From contig CALMVY010000008.1 of the NCBI GenBank assembly GCA_937873245.1, positions 1 to 21,848 of the forward strand: a stretch of DNA of 21,848 nucleotides. The letters run 5' to 3'. This document shows, in pieces, positions 1 to 8,937 of this stretch. This stretch comes from an uncultured Arthrobacter sp. GTDB lineage: Bacteria > Actinomycetota > Actinomycetes > Actinomycetales > Micrococcaceae. The notes beneath the pieces are model-generated. The model was not told the DNA's origin and did not search any database. It saw only the letters and a list, made by a program, of their open reading frames with translations. Positions within the stretch are counted from its first letter, which is position 1, and every line of letters starts with the position of its first letter. The translations under genes were made by a program, and so were the position numbers.

Positions 1-1
1 C

Positions 2-2223
<2,222 letters not shown>

Positions 2224-2227
<4 letters not shown>

Positions 2228-2889
2228 GTAATTCCGACTCATATCCCAAGCCGAACAGCGGCGTTCCCGGCGGAGTGCGGCAGCCTGCCTCCGCCCCGCG
2301 GGTCAGCGCCCCGTCGCGCCCCGAGCAGCGCCCGGGTGTATCCGGCGGCGCTAACGGCTCGGGTCAGCGGCCACAGGCTCCGGGTCAGCGTCCCGTGCAG
2401 GGCCGCCCGGCGGCTCCGGGCCAGCGCCCGGCTACAGTTGGACAGGGTCCGGGCCAAAACCGTCCGGTACAAGACCGTCCGGGACAAAACACTGCCGGGC
2501 TGATCAAGCCGGCACCCAAGGCCAAGGTCCGCCGCGCGCGCCTGCTGGTGAGCAAGGTGGACCCCTGGTCCGTCCTGAAGATGGCCTTCCTGCTCTCCGT
2601 GGCCCTGGGCATCGTGACTGTCGTGGCAGCGATCGTGCTGTGGACGGTCTTGGACCTGACCGGAATCTTCGATCAGGTTGACGGCCTCCTGGGGACGCTG
2701 GCCGGCTCCGAAGGTGGCGGCTTCGAATTGAAGAAGGTCGCCTCGCTGGGGCAGGTGGCATCCTTTGCCACCATCATCGCCGTCATCAACGTCGTTCTGT
2801 TGACGGCGCTGTCGATGCTCTCCGCAGTGCTGTACAACATCTCGGCCACCCTGGTGGGCGGCATCGGCGTCACCCTGACGGACGACTAA
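2224..2889 (+). CDS. DUF3566 domain membrane protein (Rv0007-like)
   Basis: A 221-residue membrane protein of unknown function, in the place occupied by the DUF3566 gene after gyrA in other actinomycetes. The GTG start at 2224 overlaps the gyrA stop by four bases and is preceded by GGAGG at 2213-2217, which supports translational coupling. Residues ~1-95 are Pro/Gly/Gln/Arg-rich and probably disordered, with repeated GQRP units. The conserved part follows a basic stretch (KAKVRRARLLVSKVDPWSVLK). It holds a first membrane helix at about 118-143, a short loop, and a second helix at about 180-205, ending in the typical GGIGVTLTDD-type tail. The DUF3566 call is recognition of the family pattern and synteny. 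The biochemical role is unknown, though its neighbours suggest a cell-envelope or division function (inference). Confidence 0.9.
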
Positions 2890-2932
2890 AACCCATAGTT
2901 TTCCCGGATTTTTCCCGGGGAAATGCCTCGAT

Positions 2933-2962
2933 TTGAGATCGGGCCGGGATGTGCTGTAAAGT
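2933..2962 (+). promoter_or_regulatory. Probable sigma-A type promoter of tRNA-Ile
   Basis: A TTGAGA box at 2933-2938 and a TAAAGT box at 2957-2962 are separated by 18 bp. Transcription would start near 2969, about 20 bp before the mature tRNA. An inverted repeat, ATCGGGCC (2938-2945) and GGCCCGAT (2971-2978), brackets the -10 box. The promoter is inferred from consensus only. Confidence 0.5.
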
Positions 2963-2987
2963 CATATCTCGGCCCGATGAGGCATCG

Positions 2988-3061
2988 GGGCGTATAGCTC
3001 AGGCGGTTAGAGCGCTTCGCTGATAACGAAGAGGTCCCAGGTTCAAGTCCTGGTACGCCCA
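2988..3061 (+). tRNA. tRNA-Ile (GAT)
   Basis: A complete 74-nt cloverleaf. The acceptor stem pairs GGGCGTA (2988-2994) with TACGCCC (3054-3060), with discriminator A at 3061. The anticodon stem CTTCG/CGAAG encloses loop CTGATAA with anticodon GAT at 3022-3024. The T-arm carries GGTTCAAGTCC. CCA is not encoded. It lies between the DUF3566 gene and tRNA-Ala, the standard actinobacterial arrangement. Confidence 0.97.
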
Positions 3062-3131
3062 CGGAATCTGTACGGATTCAAGTGGAGGTTCGGTTGATAT
3101 TCGTTTATCGCAGGACCGGAACGGGGTGCAT

Positions 3132-3248
3132 GTGAAGAAGTTGCTCGTTGTTGCAGCTACGATCGCAGGCGTCCTGCTCTACAAGAAAGTGCAGGAATCC
3201 GAAGCCCGGAAAACGGTCTGGAGCGAATCAACCGATACGGTTGATTAG
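3132..3248 (+). CDS. DLW-39 family micropeptide
   Basis: A 38-codon gene between tRNA-Ile and tRNA-Ala. It reads MKKLLVVAATIAGVLLYKKV followed by a polar tail with a single Trp (KTVWSESTDTVD). This resembles the short DLW-39 family found at exactly this position in many actinomycetes: a basic start, one hydrophobic segment (residues 4-17) and a charged C-terminus with an aromatic residue. The Asp-Leu-Trp signature is replaced here by Thr-Val-Trp. The start is GTG at 3132. The ATG two bases upstream is followed directly by a stop in its own frame, so it cannot be used. The ribosome site is poor (ACGGGGTG). Function is unknown; a single-pass membrane microprotein is likely. The call rests on position, size and composition. 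Confidence 0.75.
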   Translation: MKKLLVVAATIAGVLLYKKVQESEARKTVWSESTDTVD

Positions 3249-3296
3249 TCCGGATTACCCGGTTCGGGAGTTGGAAATCAGCTCGCCGAACTAGGG

Positions 3297-3302
3297 TATG
3301 AT
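3297..3302 (+). promoter_or_regulatory. Probable -10 box of tRNA-Ala
   Basis: TATGAT lies 18 bp before the mature tRNA-Ala. A TTGGAA at 3271-3276 is the closest -35-like match, but its 20-bp spacing is long, so only the -10 box is claimed. Confidence 0.4.
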
Positions 3303-3320
3303 TGTCGGGTTGCTTCTTAT

Positions 3321-3396
3321 GGGGGCATGGCGCAATTGGTAGCGCACCTGCTTTGCAAGCAGGGGGTTCGGGGTTCGAGTCCCCGTGCCTCCACCA
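3321..3396 (+). tRNA. tRNA-Ala (TGC), CCA encoded
   Basis: A 76-nt cloverleaf. Acceptor GGGGGCA (3321-3327) pairs with TGCCTCC (3386-3392), followed by A and an encoded CCA (3394-3396). The anticodon stem CCTGC/GCAGG encloses loop TTTGCAA with anticodon TGC at 3354-3356. The T-loop carries GGTTCGAGTCC. An intrinsic terminator follows at once. Confidence 0.97.
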
Positions 3397-3400
3397 TAAG

Positions 3401-3439
3401 AAAGGCCCCGGATCGCAGAAATGCGGTCCGGGGCCTTTT
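3401..3439 (+). terminator. Strong intrinsic terminator after tRNA-Ala, probably bidirectional
   Basis: A 17-bp, GC-rich, near-perfect stem runs from AAAGGCCCCGGATCGCA (3401-3417) to its complement at 3422-3438, around a GAAA-type loop, and ends in TTTT. Read from the other strand it ends in CCTTTCTT, so it can also stop the convergent cupin gene. A second hairpin, GCCCGGCC/GGCCGGGC (3444-3464), lies between it and the cupin stop. Confidence 0.9.
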
Positions 3440-3473
3440 GCATGCCCGGCCTGAAGGGCCGGGCAGCGACTAC

Positions 3474-3842
3474 TCAATCCTTGGGTTTGGCGTAGTCATC
3501 CATGCCCTGCCAGTCGATGAAAACGTACGGCTCATCACCGACGACCCAGGCATCGTGTCCCGGAGGAATGAATCCGTAGTCGCCCGGGCCGTACTCCGTT
3601 TCCTCGCCGTCATCCATGACGACCTTGAGGCGTCCCGAGATGGTGTAACCCTTGTGGGCAATCATGCAGCTGTCGGTCTGGGCTATCGGCTTGACGTGCT
3701 GCGACCACCTCCAGCCCGGCAGGAACGTCGCACGTGCCACGGCGCCGGCGTCCAGATTGACCAGCTCCACTTGGCCCATACCGTCCTTGACGGGGCGGGT
3801 TTCCTCCGGATTGTCCAGGCTCTTGCGGATCGTTGAAGCCAT
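3474..3842 (-). CDS. Small single-domain cupin protein
   Basis: 122 residues forming one double-stranded beta-helix (cupin) domain. The first cupin-like segment is around residues 38-66 (LPGWRWSQHVKP ... CMIAHKGYTISG). The second is around 84-111 (YGPGDYGFIPPGHDAWVVGD ... VFIDW), with the PG-x(5)-IPPGHD pattern typical of the fold. Candidate metal ligands are His49, His63 and His96. The substrate cannot be read from the sequence; the relatives are usually annotated only as cupin domain proteins. The ATG at 3842 is preceded by AAGGAG at ideal spacing (3849-3854), which fixes the start. The gene stands alone on the minus strand, converging on tRNA-Ala and divergent from the DMT transporter. Confidence 0.85.
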   Translation of the reverse strand: MASTIRKSLDNPEETRPVKDGMGQVELVNLDAGAVARATFLPGWRWSQHVKPIAQTDSCMIAHKGYTISGRLKVVMDDGEETEYGPGDYGFIPPGHDAWVVGDEPYVFIDWQGMDDYAKPKD

Positions 3843-3958
3843 GATGGTCTCCTTTTGCGGATGGTGGTGAGACCGGTTTTAAGACTGGCACCGCCATATT
3901 TCGCCGTCAAGAACCCTTACATCCGCTGAGCGGCCCAGGGCCCCACTACTGTTGGACC

Positions 3959-4873
3959 GTGAACTTCTTCCTTGCCGCCCTGGGCGTCCTGGGCGTTGCC
4001 TCCTCCGGGCCGCTCATAGCCGCCACCCTGGGGGCCACGTCGGTCAGTGCCCTGGCCATCGCCTTTTGGCGCAACGCGATCGGTTCGGTCGTCATGGCCG
4101 GACCCGTGCTGGTCCGGGATCCCCGCCAGTTCGGCCGCGTCACCGGCAAGGAGTTCCGTTGGTCACTGGCGGCGGCCGTTGCCCTGGCGCTGCACTTCGC
4201 CTGCTTCATCACCTCGCTGCAGCTGACCTCCGTCGCGGCAGCCACGGCCCTCGTCTGCCTGCAGTCCGGTTGGATCGCCATCTTCCAACTCTTCCGGGGC
4301 GTCAGGCACCGCTGGCCGGTGCTGGCCGGGCTGGGGATTGCTTTCGGCGGCGTCATCGCCATTACGGGGTTCGACATGGGCACCTCTTCGGAGGCGCTGC
4401 TGGGTGACCTCCTGGCGGTGGCAGGCGGAGCCCTGGCGGGTATCTACACCCTCGCCGGCGGCAAGGCCCGTCAGACCATGGGCACCGGCGTCTACACCAC
4501 CCTCTGCTACGGGATGTGCGCGGCCGTCGTGGCCATCCTGGCGCTCTTCTCACAGCAGCCCCTTGCGGGGTTCGAGGCCGCCGGCTGGTTCGGCATCCTG
4601 GCGATTACAGTGTGTGCCCAGCTGATCGGGCACACTGCCTTCAACCACCTGCTCGCCACGATGAGTCCGCTGCTGGTGTCCATGATCATCCTGCTGGAGA
4701 TCCCCGGTGCCGCACTGCTCGCCGCTGCATTCCTGTCCGAGACCCTGCCGGCCGGTACCTACGTCGGATTGACGATGATCCTCGTGGGGCTCGCCGTCGT
4801 CGTCCTGGGACAGCGGGGCACCCGCTCAGCCCGGCGCACAGCGGCGGCACTGGCGGACCTCGGGACTGACTGA
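3959..4873 (+). CDS. DMT superfamily (EamA) transporter
   Basis: A 304-residue, very hydrophobic protein with about ten predicted membrane helices arranged as two five-helix EamA repeats. The first repeat includes the FWRNAIGSVVMAGP region (drug/metabolite transporter type). The second includes TAFNHLLATMSPLLVSMIILLEIPG, typical of the RhaT/EamA family. It likely exports a small metabolite or amino acid across the inner membrane; the substrate is unknown. The start is GTG at 3959. No Shine-Dalgarno is visible, but TACTGT (3950-3955 region) ends only a few bases upstream, so the mRNA may be leaderless. It converges on the glycosyltransferase gene with a 32-bp gap and shows no obvious functional link to it. 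Confidence 0.88.
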   Translation: MNFFLAALGVLGVASSGPLIAATLGATSVSALAIAFWRNAIGSVVMAGPVLVRDPRQFGRVTGKEFRWSLAAAVALALHFACFITSLQLTSVAAATALVCLQSGWIAIFQLFRGVRHRWPVLAGLGIAFGGVIAITGFDMGTSSEALLGDLLAVAGGALAGIYTLAGGKARQTMGTGVYTTLCYGMCAAVVAILALFSQQPLAGFEAAGWFGILAITVCAQLIGHTAFNHLLATMSPLLVSMIILLEIPGAALLAAAFLSETLPAGTYVGLTMILVGLAVVVLGQRGTRSARRTAAALADLGTD

Positions 4874-4905
4874 CTTTTGAAGACCGGCGCCTGCAACGCC
4901 TTCCG

Positions 4906-5781
4906 CTACTGGCCCCCGCGTCGGGCCGGCTGGACCGTGTTGACCGTGTGGATCGCGCGCAGGAGCTTGGCCGGGAAGTACACCGAGAAAAAGACCACCA
5001 TGGGGGCCTTCAGCGCCATTTTCTTGACGTTGTGAGCCTTGTACGTGCGGTCGAAGCGCGTCACGTAGTAACGGTAGTCGCGGGGGGAGTCTTCCAAGCG
5101 GCGTGCGGACATGCCGGAGACCATCTGCGGCCAGTACTGGATCCTGAGCTCGTTCTCGGCCAAGTGCAGGGACAAATCGATGTCCTCATGCATCTCATCC
5201 TTCTCATCCCGGCACGCTTCGGTGCGGATAATTTCCCAGGCGGAGCGGCGGAGGGCCATGTTGGACCCGAAGAGGAAGTGGTACTGGTGTTTGGCCAGCC
5301 TGAGCATCAGCTGGCGCATCTTGTCGTCGGCCTTCAGGCCGAAGCGCCGCATCGGCATGTCGTAGTAGACCACCGGGCCGGTCGCGGCGTGGACGGATTT
5401 GTCCCGGAATGCCTTCTGCACCTGTTCAACCCAGTCGGGCTCCAGTACGGAGTCGGCGTCGATCCGGCCGAGGACGTCTCCGGTGGCGTGGTCGAGGCCG
5501 AAGTTGCGGGTGGGGATCAGGCCCTGGTCCCGGTCCTGGCTGAGCAGGATGATGGGGCTCTCTGGATATTCCAGTTGCATCTGCCGGACGATGTCGGCCG
5601 TGCGGTCCTTCGACATGTTGTCGACGACGATGATTTCGTGGGCCGGAACGGACTGGTACACCGCAGCAATGAGGCACTGCCGGATGACACTTTCCTCGTT
5701 GTACGCCGGGATGACGATAGACACAGCCGGCGTCTGCACAGCATCGTGTAAGGCATCCTCAGAGGATTTTTCGGGTGACAT
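4906..5781 (-). CDS. Family 2 glycosyltransferase (GT-A fold)
   Basis: 291 residues with a classic GT2 nucleotide-sugar-binding start (VSIVIPAYNEESVIRQCL, residues 20-37), the EIIVVDNMSKDRTADI segment, the metal-binding DAD motif (RIDADS, residues 106-111) and a catalytic-base-type ED (HEDIDLS, 198-204). It would transfer a sugar from a nucleotide donor to a cell-surface acceptor. The acceptor cannot be told. A mildly hydrophobic C-terminal stretch (MALKAPMVVFFSVYFPAKLL) may attach it to the membrane. The ATG at 5781 has only GGGGGG directly against it, with no spacer. TAAATT lies exactly 7 bp before the ATG, so a leaderless transcript is likely. No sugar-pathway genes are adjacent. Confidence 0.9.
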   Translation of the reverse strand: MSPEKSSEDALHDAVQTPAVSIVIPAYNEESVIRQCLIAAVYQSVPAHEIIVVDNMSKDRTADIVRQMQLEYPESPIILLSQDRDQGLIPTRNFGLDHATGDVLGRIDADSVLEPDWVEQVQKAFRDKSVHAATGPVVYYDMPMRRFGLKADDKMRQLMLRLAKHQYHFLFGSNMALRRSAWEIIRTEACRDEKDEMHEDIDLSLHLAENELRIQYWPQMVSGMSARRLEDSPRDYRYYVTRFDRTYKAHNVKKMALKAPMVVFFSVYFPAKLLRAIHTVNTVQPARRGGQ

Positions 5782-5788
5782 CCCCCCA

Positions 5789-5794
5789 AATTTA
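5789..5794 (-). promoter_or_regulatory. Candidate -10 box for a leaderless glycosyltransferase mRNA
   Basis: On the minus strand TAAATT (fits TANNNT) is separated by seven bases from the ATG of the glycosyltransferase gene. This would place +1 on the A of the start codon. No convincing -35 hexamer is seen. The pattern is that known for leaderless genes in actinobacteria; usage here is inference. Confidence 0.4.
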
Positions 5795-5875
5795 GCACCA
5801 ACGGGATTTTTTCTGCCCGGTACCGGGCGTCGCCCCGGCTACAAACTGGTAAACATCGTGCAGAAAACTGTGCAG

Positions 5876-5914
5876 AAAAAAGGGAGGGATCCCGCCTCTG
5901 GCGGAATCCCTCCC
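5876..5914 (-). terminator. Intrinsic terminator of the 11-mer-repeat protein gene
   Basis: Reading the minus strand, a 15-bp stem (5900-5914 with 5882-5896, one mismatch, three-base loop) is followed by six Ts (5881 down to 5876). It lies 35 bp after the stop of the gene ending at 5949 and upstream of the glycosyltransferase, so the two minus-strand genes are separate transcription units. Confidence 0.88.
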
Positions 5915-5948
5915 TCAATGGCTTCCTGAAGCCTTGGGCGCAAGGTGT

Positions 5949-6929
5949 TTAGGCGCCGGTGTCCTTGTCCGAACCGTTGTTCCGGCTCGCGGCGATGTTC
6001 CGGACTGCGGTCTTCGCATCGGTGGCAACCTTGGCGGAGGCATCCTTCATATCTTCTACAGCGTCCTTGGCCGCGTGCTTGGCAGTGTCAGCTGCCTCAT
6101 CGGTGGACTCCGCGAGGTCACCGGAAGCATCCGCGGCGGCGTCCGCTGCTGCGACCGTCGCCACGCCGGCCTGATCGGCAGCTTCCTTGACGGAATCTTT
6201 GACCTCGTTGACGGTAGTGGCCGGCACGGGGGCGGGCGTCACGGGAGCCGGTGTCTTCCACGGATCCTCGACCGGCTTGGACGCCTTCCAAGCGGCAGCT
6301 GCGGCGGCAGCTGCTGCGGCGATGATGCCGAAGATCAGCCACCCGCGGTGCTTGGGCTTCTGCGGCTTGGCTACCTCGATATTGACGGCCTTGCCAGCTT
6401 TTCTCGCAACTACCTTCACGTGGCCTCCGGCGGTCTTTGCCTGCTCCTGGACGGCGTGGATAATCCCCGCATCGCTGAGCTTCTGGGCAACCGCGTCGAC
6501 GTGTCCCGGAGCGCTCTCGAGCGTACGGTGCACGGCGTCGGATGCCTGGCCGATCTGGGTGGAAAGCCTCGGCAGGTACTCGACGACCACCCGGTCCCGG
6601 GCGTTGGCGATCACCGGCGTAGCCTTGTCCAGCGCCTCGTGCAGGCGCGGGGTGGCGCCCTCAACGGCGTCGTTGATTTTCGGTGCGAGGTGGGCGAGTC
6701 CGTCCTGGAGTCGCGGGGTTACCGTCGCGACGCCGTCGGCCAGATTGTAGGCCGCCGACTTGAGCCCCTCCTGGATTTTGGGAGAAGCGGTATCCAGCCC
6801 CTGCTGCAGGCGCGGAACGGCCCAGTTGACTGCCGCCTCAACCCGCGGAGCCGCCCAGTCCTTGGCATTTTCTACCCCTGTGCTGACTGAGTACTCCAGT
6901 TCACGGGCAATACGATCCGTTTTCTTCAC
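5949..6929 (-). CDS. Unknown membrane protein with eight 11-residue amphipathic repeats
   Basis: 326 residues with no recognised enzyme motif. Residues 28-115 form eight consecutive 11-residue units, most starting Pro-Arg/Lys-hydrophobic (PRVEAAVNWAV, PRLQQGLDTAS, PKIQEGLKSAA, PRLQDGLAHLA, PKINDAVEGAT, PRLHEALDKAT and two variants). This periodicity is known from lipid-binding apolipoprotein-like and LEA-type helices. A basic region and one Ala-rich membrane helix (WLIFGIIAAAAAAAAAAW, about 195-212) follow, then a Pro-rich hinge. The C-terminus is a long Ala/Asp/Lys helical tail, resembling YtxH/LEA-type stress proteins in composition. The GTG at 6929 is chosen because GGGAGG lies five bases upstream (6935-6940). 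It has its own terminator. A role in envelope or membrane stress is only a guess. Confidence 0.8.
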   Translation of the reverse strand: MKKTDRIARELEYSVSTGVENAKDWAAPRVEAAVNWAVPRLQQGLDTASPKIQEGLKSAAYNLADGVATVTPRLQDGLAHLAPKINDAVEGATPRLHEALDKATPVIANARDRVVVEYLPRLSTQIGQASDAVHRTLESAPGHVDAVAQKLSDAGIIHAVQEQAKTAGGHVKVVARKAGKAVNIEVAKPQKPKHRGWLIFGIIAAAAAAAAAAWKASKPVEDPWKTPAPVTPAPVPATTVNEVKDSVKEAADQAGVATVAAADAAADASGDLAESTDEAADTAKHAAKDAVEDMKDASAKVATDAKTAVRNIAASRNNGSDKDTGA

Positions 6930-7085
6930 AACTACCTCCCGATTAATGTGACGGTTCTGCAGTTAGCCTACGTGTCCCGGACCTCACCGGCTATTCTTCC
7001 AAGCGGATTTGGAGTGGATTTCACCCAGCGCGGAACTGGCGGAGGGGCCCTGTGCGCTGGGGCCCGTCGTGGAAGAATGGGGCCT

Positions 7086-7631
7086 ATGACTGCCATCGCA
7101 ACCGCAAAAGCAACCATCCACACGAGCATGGGCGACATCGTCGTCAACCTCTTCGGCAACCACGCCCCCAAGACGGTCGAGAATTTCACCGGACTGGCCA
7201 CGGGCGAGAAAGCCTGGACCCACCCGGAATCCGGCGAGGACAAGACGGGTACGCCCCTGTATGACGGCACCATCTTCCACCGCATCATCAAGGACTTCAT
7301 GATCCAGGCCGGCGATCCCCTGGGCCGCGGCGTCGGCGGACCGGGCTACAAGTTCGACGACGAAATCCACCCGGAACTGACGTTCAACGAGCCCTACAAG
7401 CTGGCCATGGCGAACGCCGGCATCCAGATGGGCCGCGGCACCAACGGCTCGCAGTTCTTCATCACGACCATCCCCACCGGCTGGCTGCAGGGAAAGCACA
7501 GCATCTTTGGTGAGGTGGCGGACGAGGACTCCAAGAAGGTCGTCGACGCCATCGAGGGTGTCCGCACCGGGATGGGTGACCGCCCGGTCGAGGACGTCAC
7601 CATCAACAGCATTGATGTAGAAAAGCTCTAA
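7086..7631 (+). CDS. ppiA: Cyclophilin-type peptidyl-prolyl cis-trans isomerase
   Basis: A 181-residue single-domain cyclophilin that catalyses cis-trans isomerisation of Xaa-Pro bonds. Active-site landmarks are all visible: FHRIIKDFMIQAGD (residues 64-77, catalytic Arg66, with Phe71 and Gln74), the GxGxxxGSQFFIT core (~116-127) and WLQGKHSIFG (133-142) carrying the Trp of cyclosporin-sensitive forms. There is no signal peptide, so it is cytosolic. The start is placed at ATG 7086, about ten bases after GGAAG. An in-frame ATG at 7077 would leave almost no spacing, and the longer frame to 6948 has no cyclophilin similarity. It occupies the position of Rv0009 (ppiA) in Mycobacterium. The rhomboid gene starts 9 bp after its stop, so they are probably one transcript. 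Confidence 0.95.
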   Translation: MTAIATAKATIHTSMGDIVVNLFGNHAPKTVENFTGLATGEKAWTHPESGEDKTGTPLYDGTIFHRIIKDFMIQAGDPLGRGVGGPGYKFDDEIHPELTFNEPYKLAMANAGIQMGRGTNGSQFFITTIPTGWLQGKHSIFGEVADEDSKKVVDAIEGVRTGMGDRPVEDVTINSIDVEKL

Positions 7632-7640
7632 GCCCAGCGC

Positions 7641-8522
7641 ATGAGCTACGGAATTCCGGCGGCAGAGCCGTCCGCGCAGATCCCGGTGTGCCCGAGGCAC
7701 CCGGACCGGCCCGCCTATGTGCGCTGCCAGCGCTGCGGGCGCCCTGCGTGCCCCGACTGCCAGCGGGCGGCCGCCGTCGGATTCCAGTGTGTTGACTGCG
7801 TCAACGAATCAAAACGCACGACGCCGGACGTCAAGACCGTCTACGGCGGTGCGGTGACCACCGGGAAGCCCGTGGTCACCTACTTCATCATTGGACTCTG
7901 CGCCGCGGTGTTCGTCCTTCAATGGCTGGTCCCCAACGACGGGATCTACCGGAACCTGGCGTTCGCCACGGTCTACGCCTCCCCGGAGTACGGGGTCTTC
8001 GAACCCTGGCGGATGGTGACGTCCGCCTTCCTCCATTCCCAGGGCTTCATCCTCCATATCGCCCTCAACATGTACATGCTGTGGATGTTTGGCCAGGCAC
8101 TTGAGCCCCTGCTGGGCCGGATCCGCTTCCTGGCCGTCTACCTGTTGTCCGCCTTTGGCGGATCCGTCGGCTACCTCCTGCTGACCCCGGGCTATGTCCC
8201 GGGCCAGCCGCTGAGCGGCGTTGTGGGGGCTTCTGGTGCCATCTTCGGTCTCTTCGGCGCCATGCTGGTGGTCCAGCGCCGCCGCGGCGGGGAGACCAAA
8301 CAACTCTGGGTGTTGATCCTCATTAATGGCGCCATCGGCTTCGTGGTCCCCTCGATTGCCTGGCAAGCCCATCTTGGTGGTGCCGTTACCGGTGCCCTGT
8401 GTGCCGCCGTCATTGCGTACACGCCCCGCGGCCCCCGGCAGGGCCTGCTGCAGGCGGGTGGCCTGGTGCTGGTTCTCGCCCTGCTGATCGCCGTCTCCGC
8501 CCTTCGGGTAGCCAGCGCCTAA
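7641..8522 (+). CDS. Rhomboid family intramembrane serine protease with N-terminal zinc module
   Basis: 293 residues. Residues 17-53 contain a Cys/His cluster (C17, H20, C29, C32, C37, C40, C50, C53) resembling a B-box-type zinc finger. The rhomboid domain follows: membrane helices from ~79; the HxxxN motif H139-N143 (HIALNMYMLWMFG); the catalytic GASG with Ser198; and the partner His244 in AWQAHLGGAVTG. It should cleave transmembrane substrates within the bilayer; substrates are unknown. The ATG at 7641 follows ppiA closely, with no strong Shine-Dalgarno, which suggests translation coupled to ppiA. The zinc module fused ahead of the protease is common in actinobacterial rhomboids. The catalytic dyad is intact, so activity is expected. 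Confidence 0.93.
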   Translation: MSYGIPAAEPSAQIPVCPRHPDRPAYVRCQRCGRPACPDCQRAAAVGFQCVDCVNESKRTTPDVKTVYGGAVTTGKPVVTYFIIGLCAAVFVLQWLVPNDGIYRNLAFATVYASPEYGVFEPWRMVTSAFLHSQGFILHIALNMYMLWMFGQALEPLLGRIRFLAVYLLSAFGGSVGYLLLTPGYVPGQPLSGVVGASGAIFGLFGAMLVVQRRRGGETKQLWVLILINGAIGFVVPSIAWQAHLGGAVTGALCAAVIAYTPRGPRQGLLQAGGLVLVLALLIAVSALRVASA

Positions 8523-8870
8523 CCGCGCGTCCCCTCCCTGCCAACAGCCGATCAAGACGCTCCAGCCCAGTTACTCGGTGTTTTAAGCGCTCCCAGCATC
8601 CTCGAACCGCGGATTTCCGCGGGTGTGTCTGCGCGCAGTGGGAAGTAACTGGGCGGGAGCGCTCCGGCGGATCCGGTCCGCGGCTCCCAACTGCCTTCCG
8701 GATGGCCAGCACCTGGCCGTGCGTCCCCTCCCCGCCAGCACGCAAGCCGGCACCCGACCAGACGTTCCTGCCCACTTGCTGGGGCCTTGTAGGCGCGGCA
8801 TCTCCTAAGCCACCCCGGATTTCCACAGGCGTGCCGGCCTGGAGCGGGAAGTAACCGGGCTGGAGCGTCG
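8501..8870. repeat. Imperfect ~200-bp direct repeat with inverted 20-bp elements
   Basis: Two diverged copies lie at 8501-8665 and 8694-8870 (offset 193 at the left end, ~205 at the right). The first copy begins inside the last codons of the rhomboid gene. The best-matching part, 8610-8661 against 8816-8867, is 41 of 52 identical by hand count. A 20-bp element is present once in one orientation (GACGCTCCAGCCCAGTTACT, 8556-8575) and twice in the other (8644-8663, 17/20; 8850-8869, 19/20), so the first copy can fold end to end. A tight CCGCGGA-TT-TCCGCGG hairpin sits at 8607-8622, a possible rhomboid terminator without a T-tract. No plausible gene is seen. Confidence 0.65.
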
Positions 8871-8937
8871 TGTGCGGCCAAGTCTATAGAGGCCTTCACG
8901 TAGGCCCAAGGCGCCTTGGGACCTCGCGCCGGCGGAC

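Noticed and set aside
3157..3477. Minus-strand ORF over tRNA-Ala (106 residues, DSNPEPPACKAGALP)
   Set aside because: This is the familiar false protein produced by reading tRNA-Ala antisense; it also covers the terminator and the DLW-39 gene.
5934..6890. 318-residue plus-strand ORF opposite the 11-mer repeat gene
   Set aside because: The minus-strand frame has a ribosome site, ordered repeats, a membrane helix and a terminator; the plus frame is its shadow.
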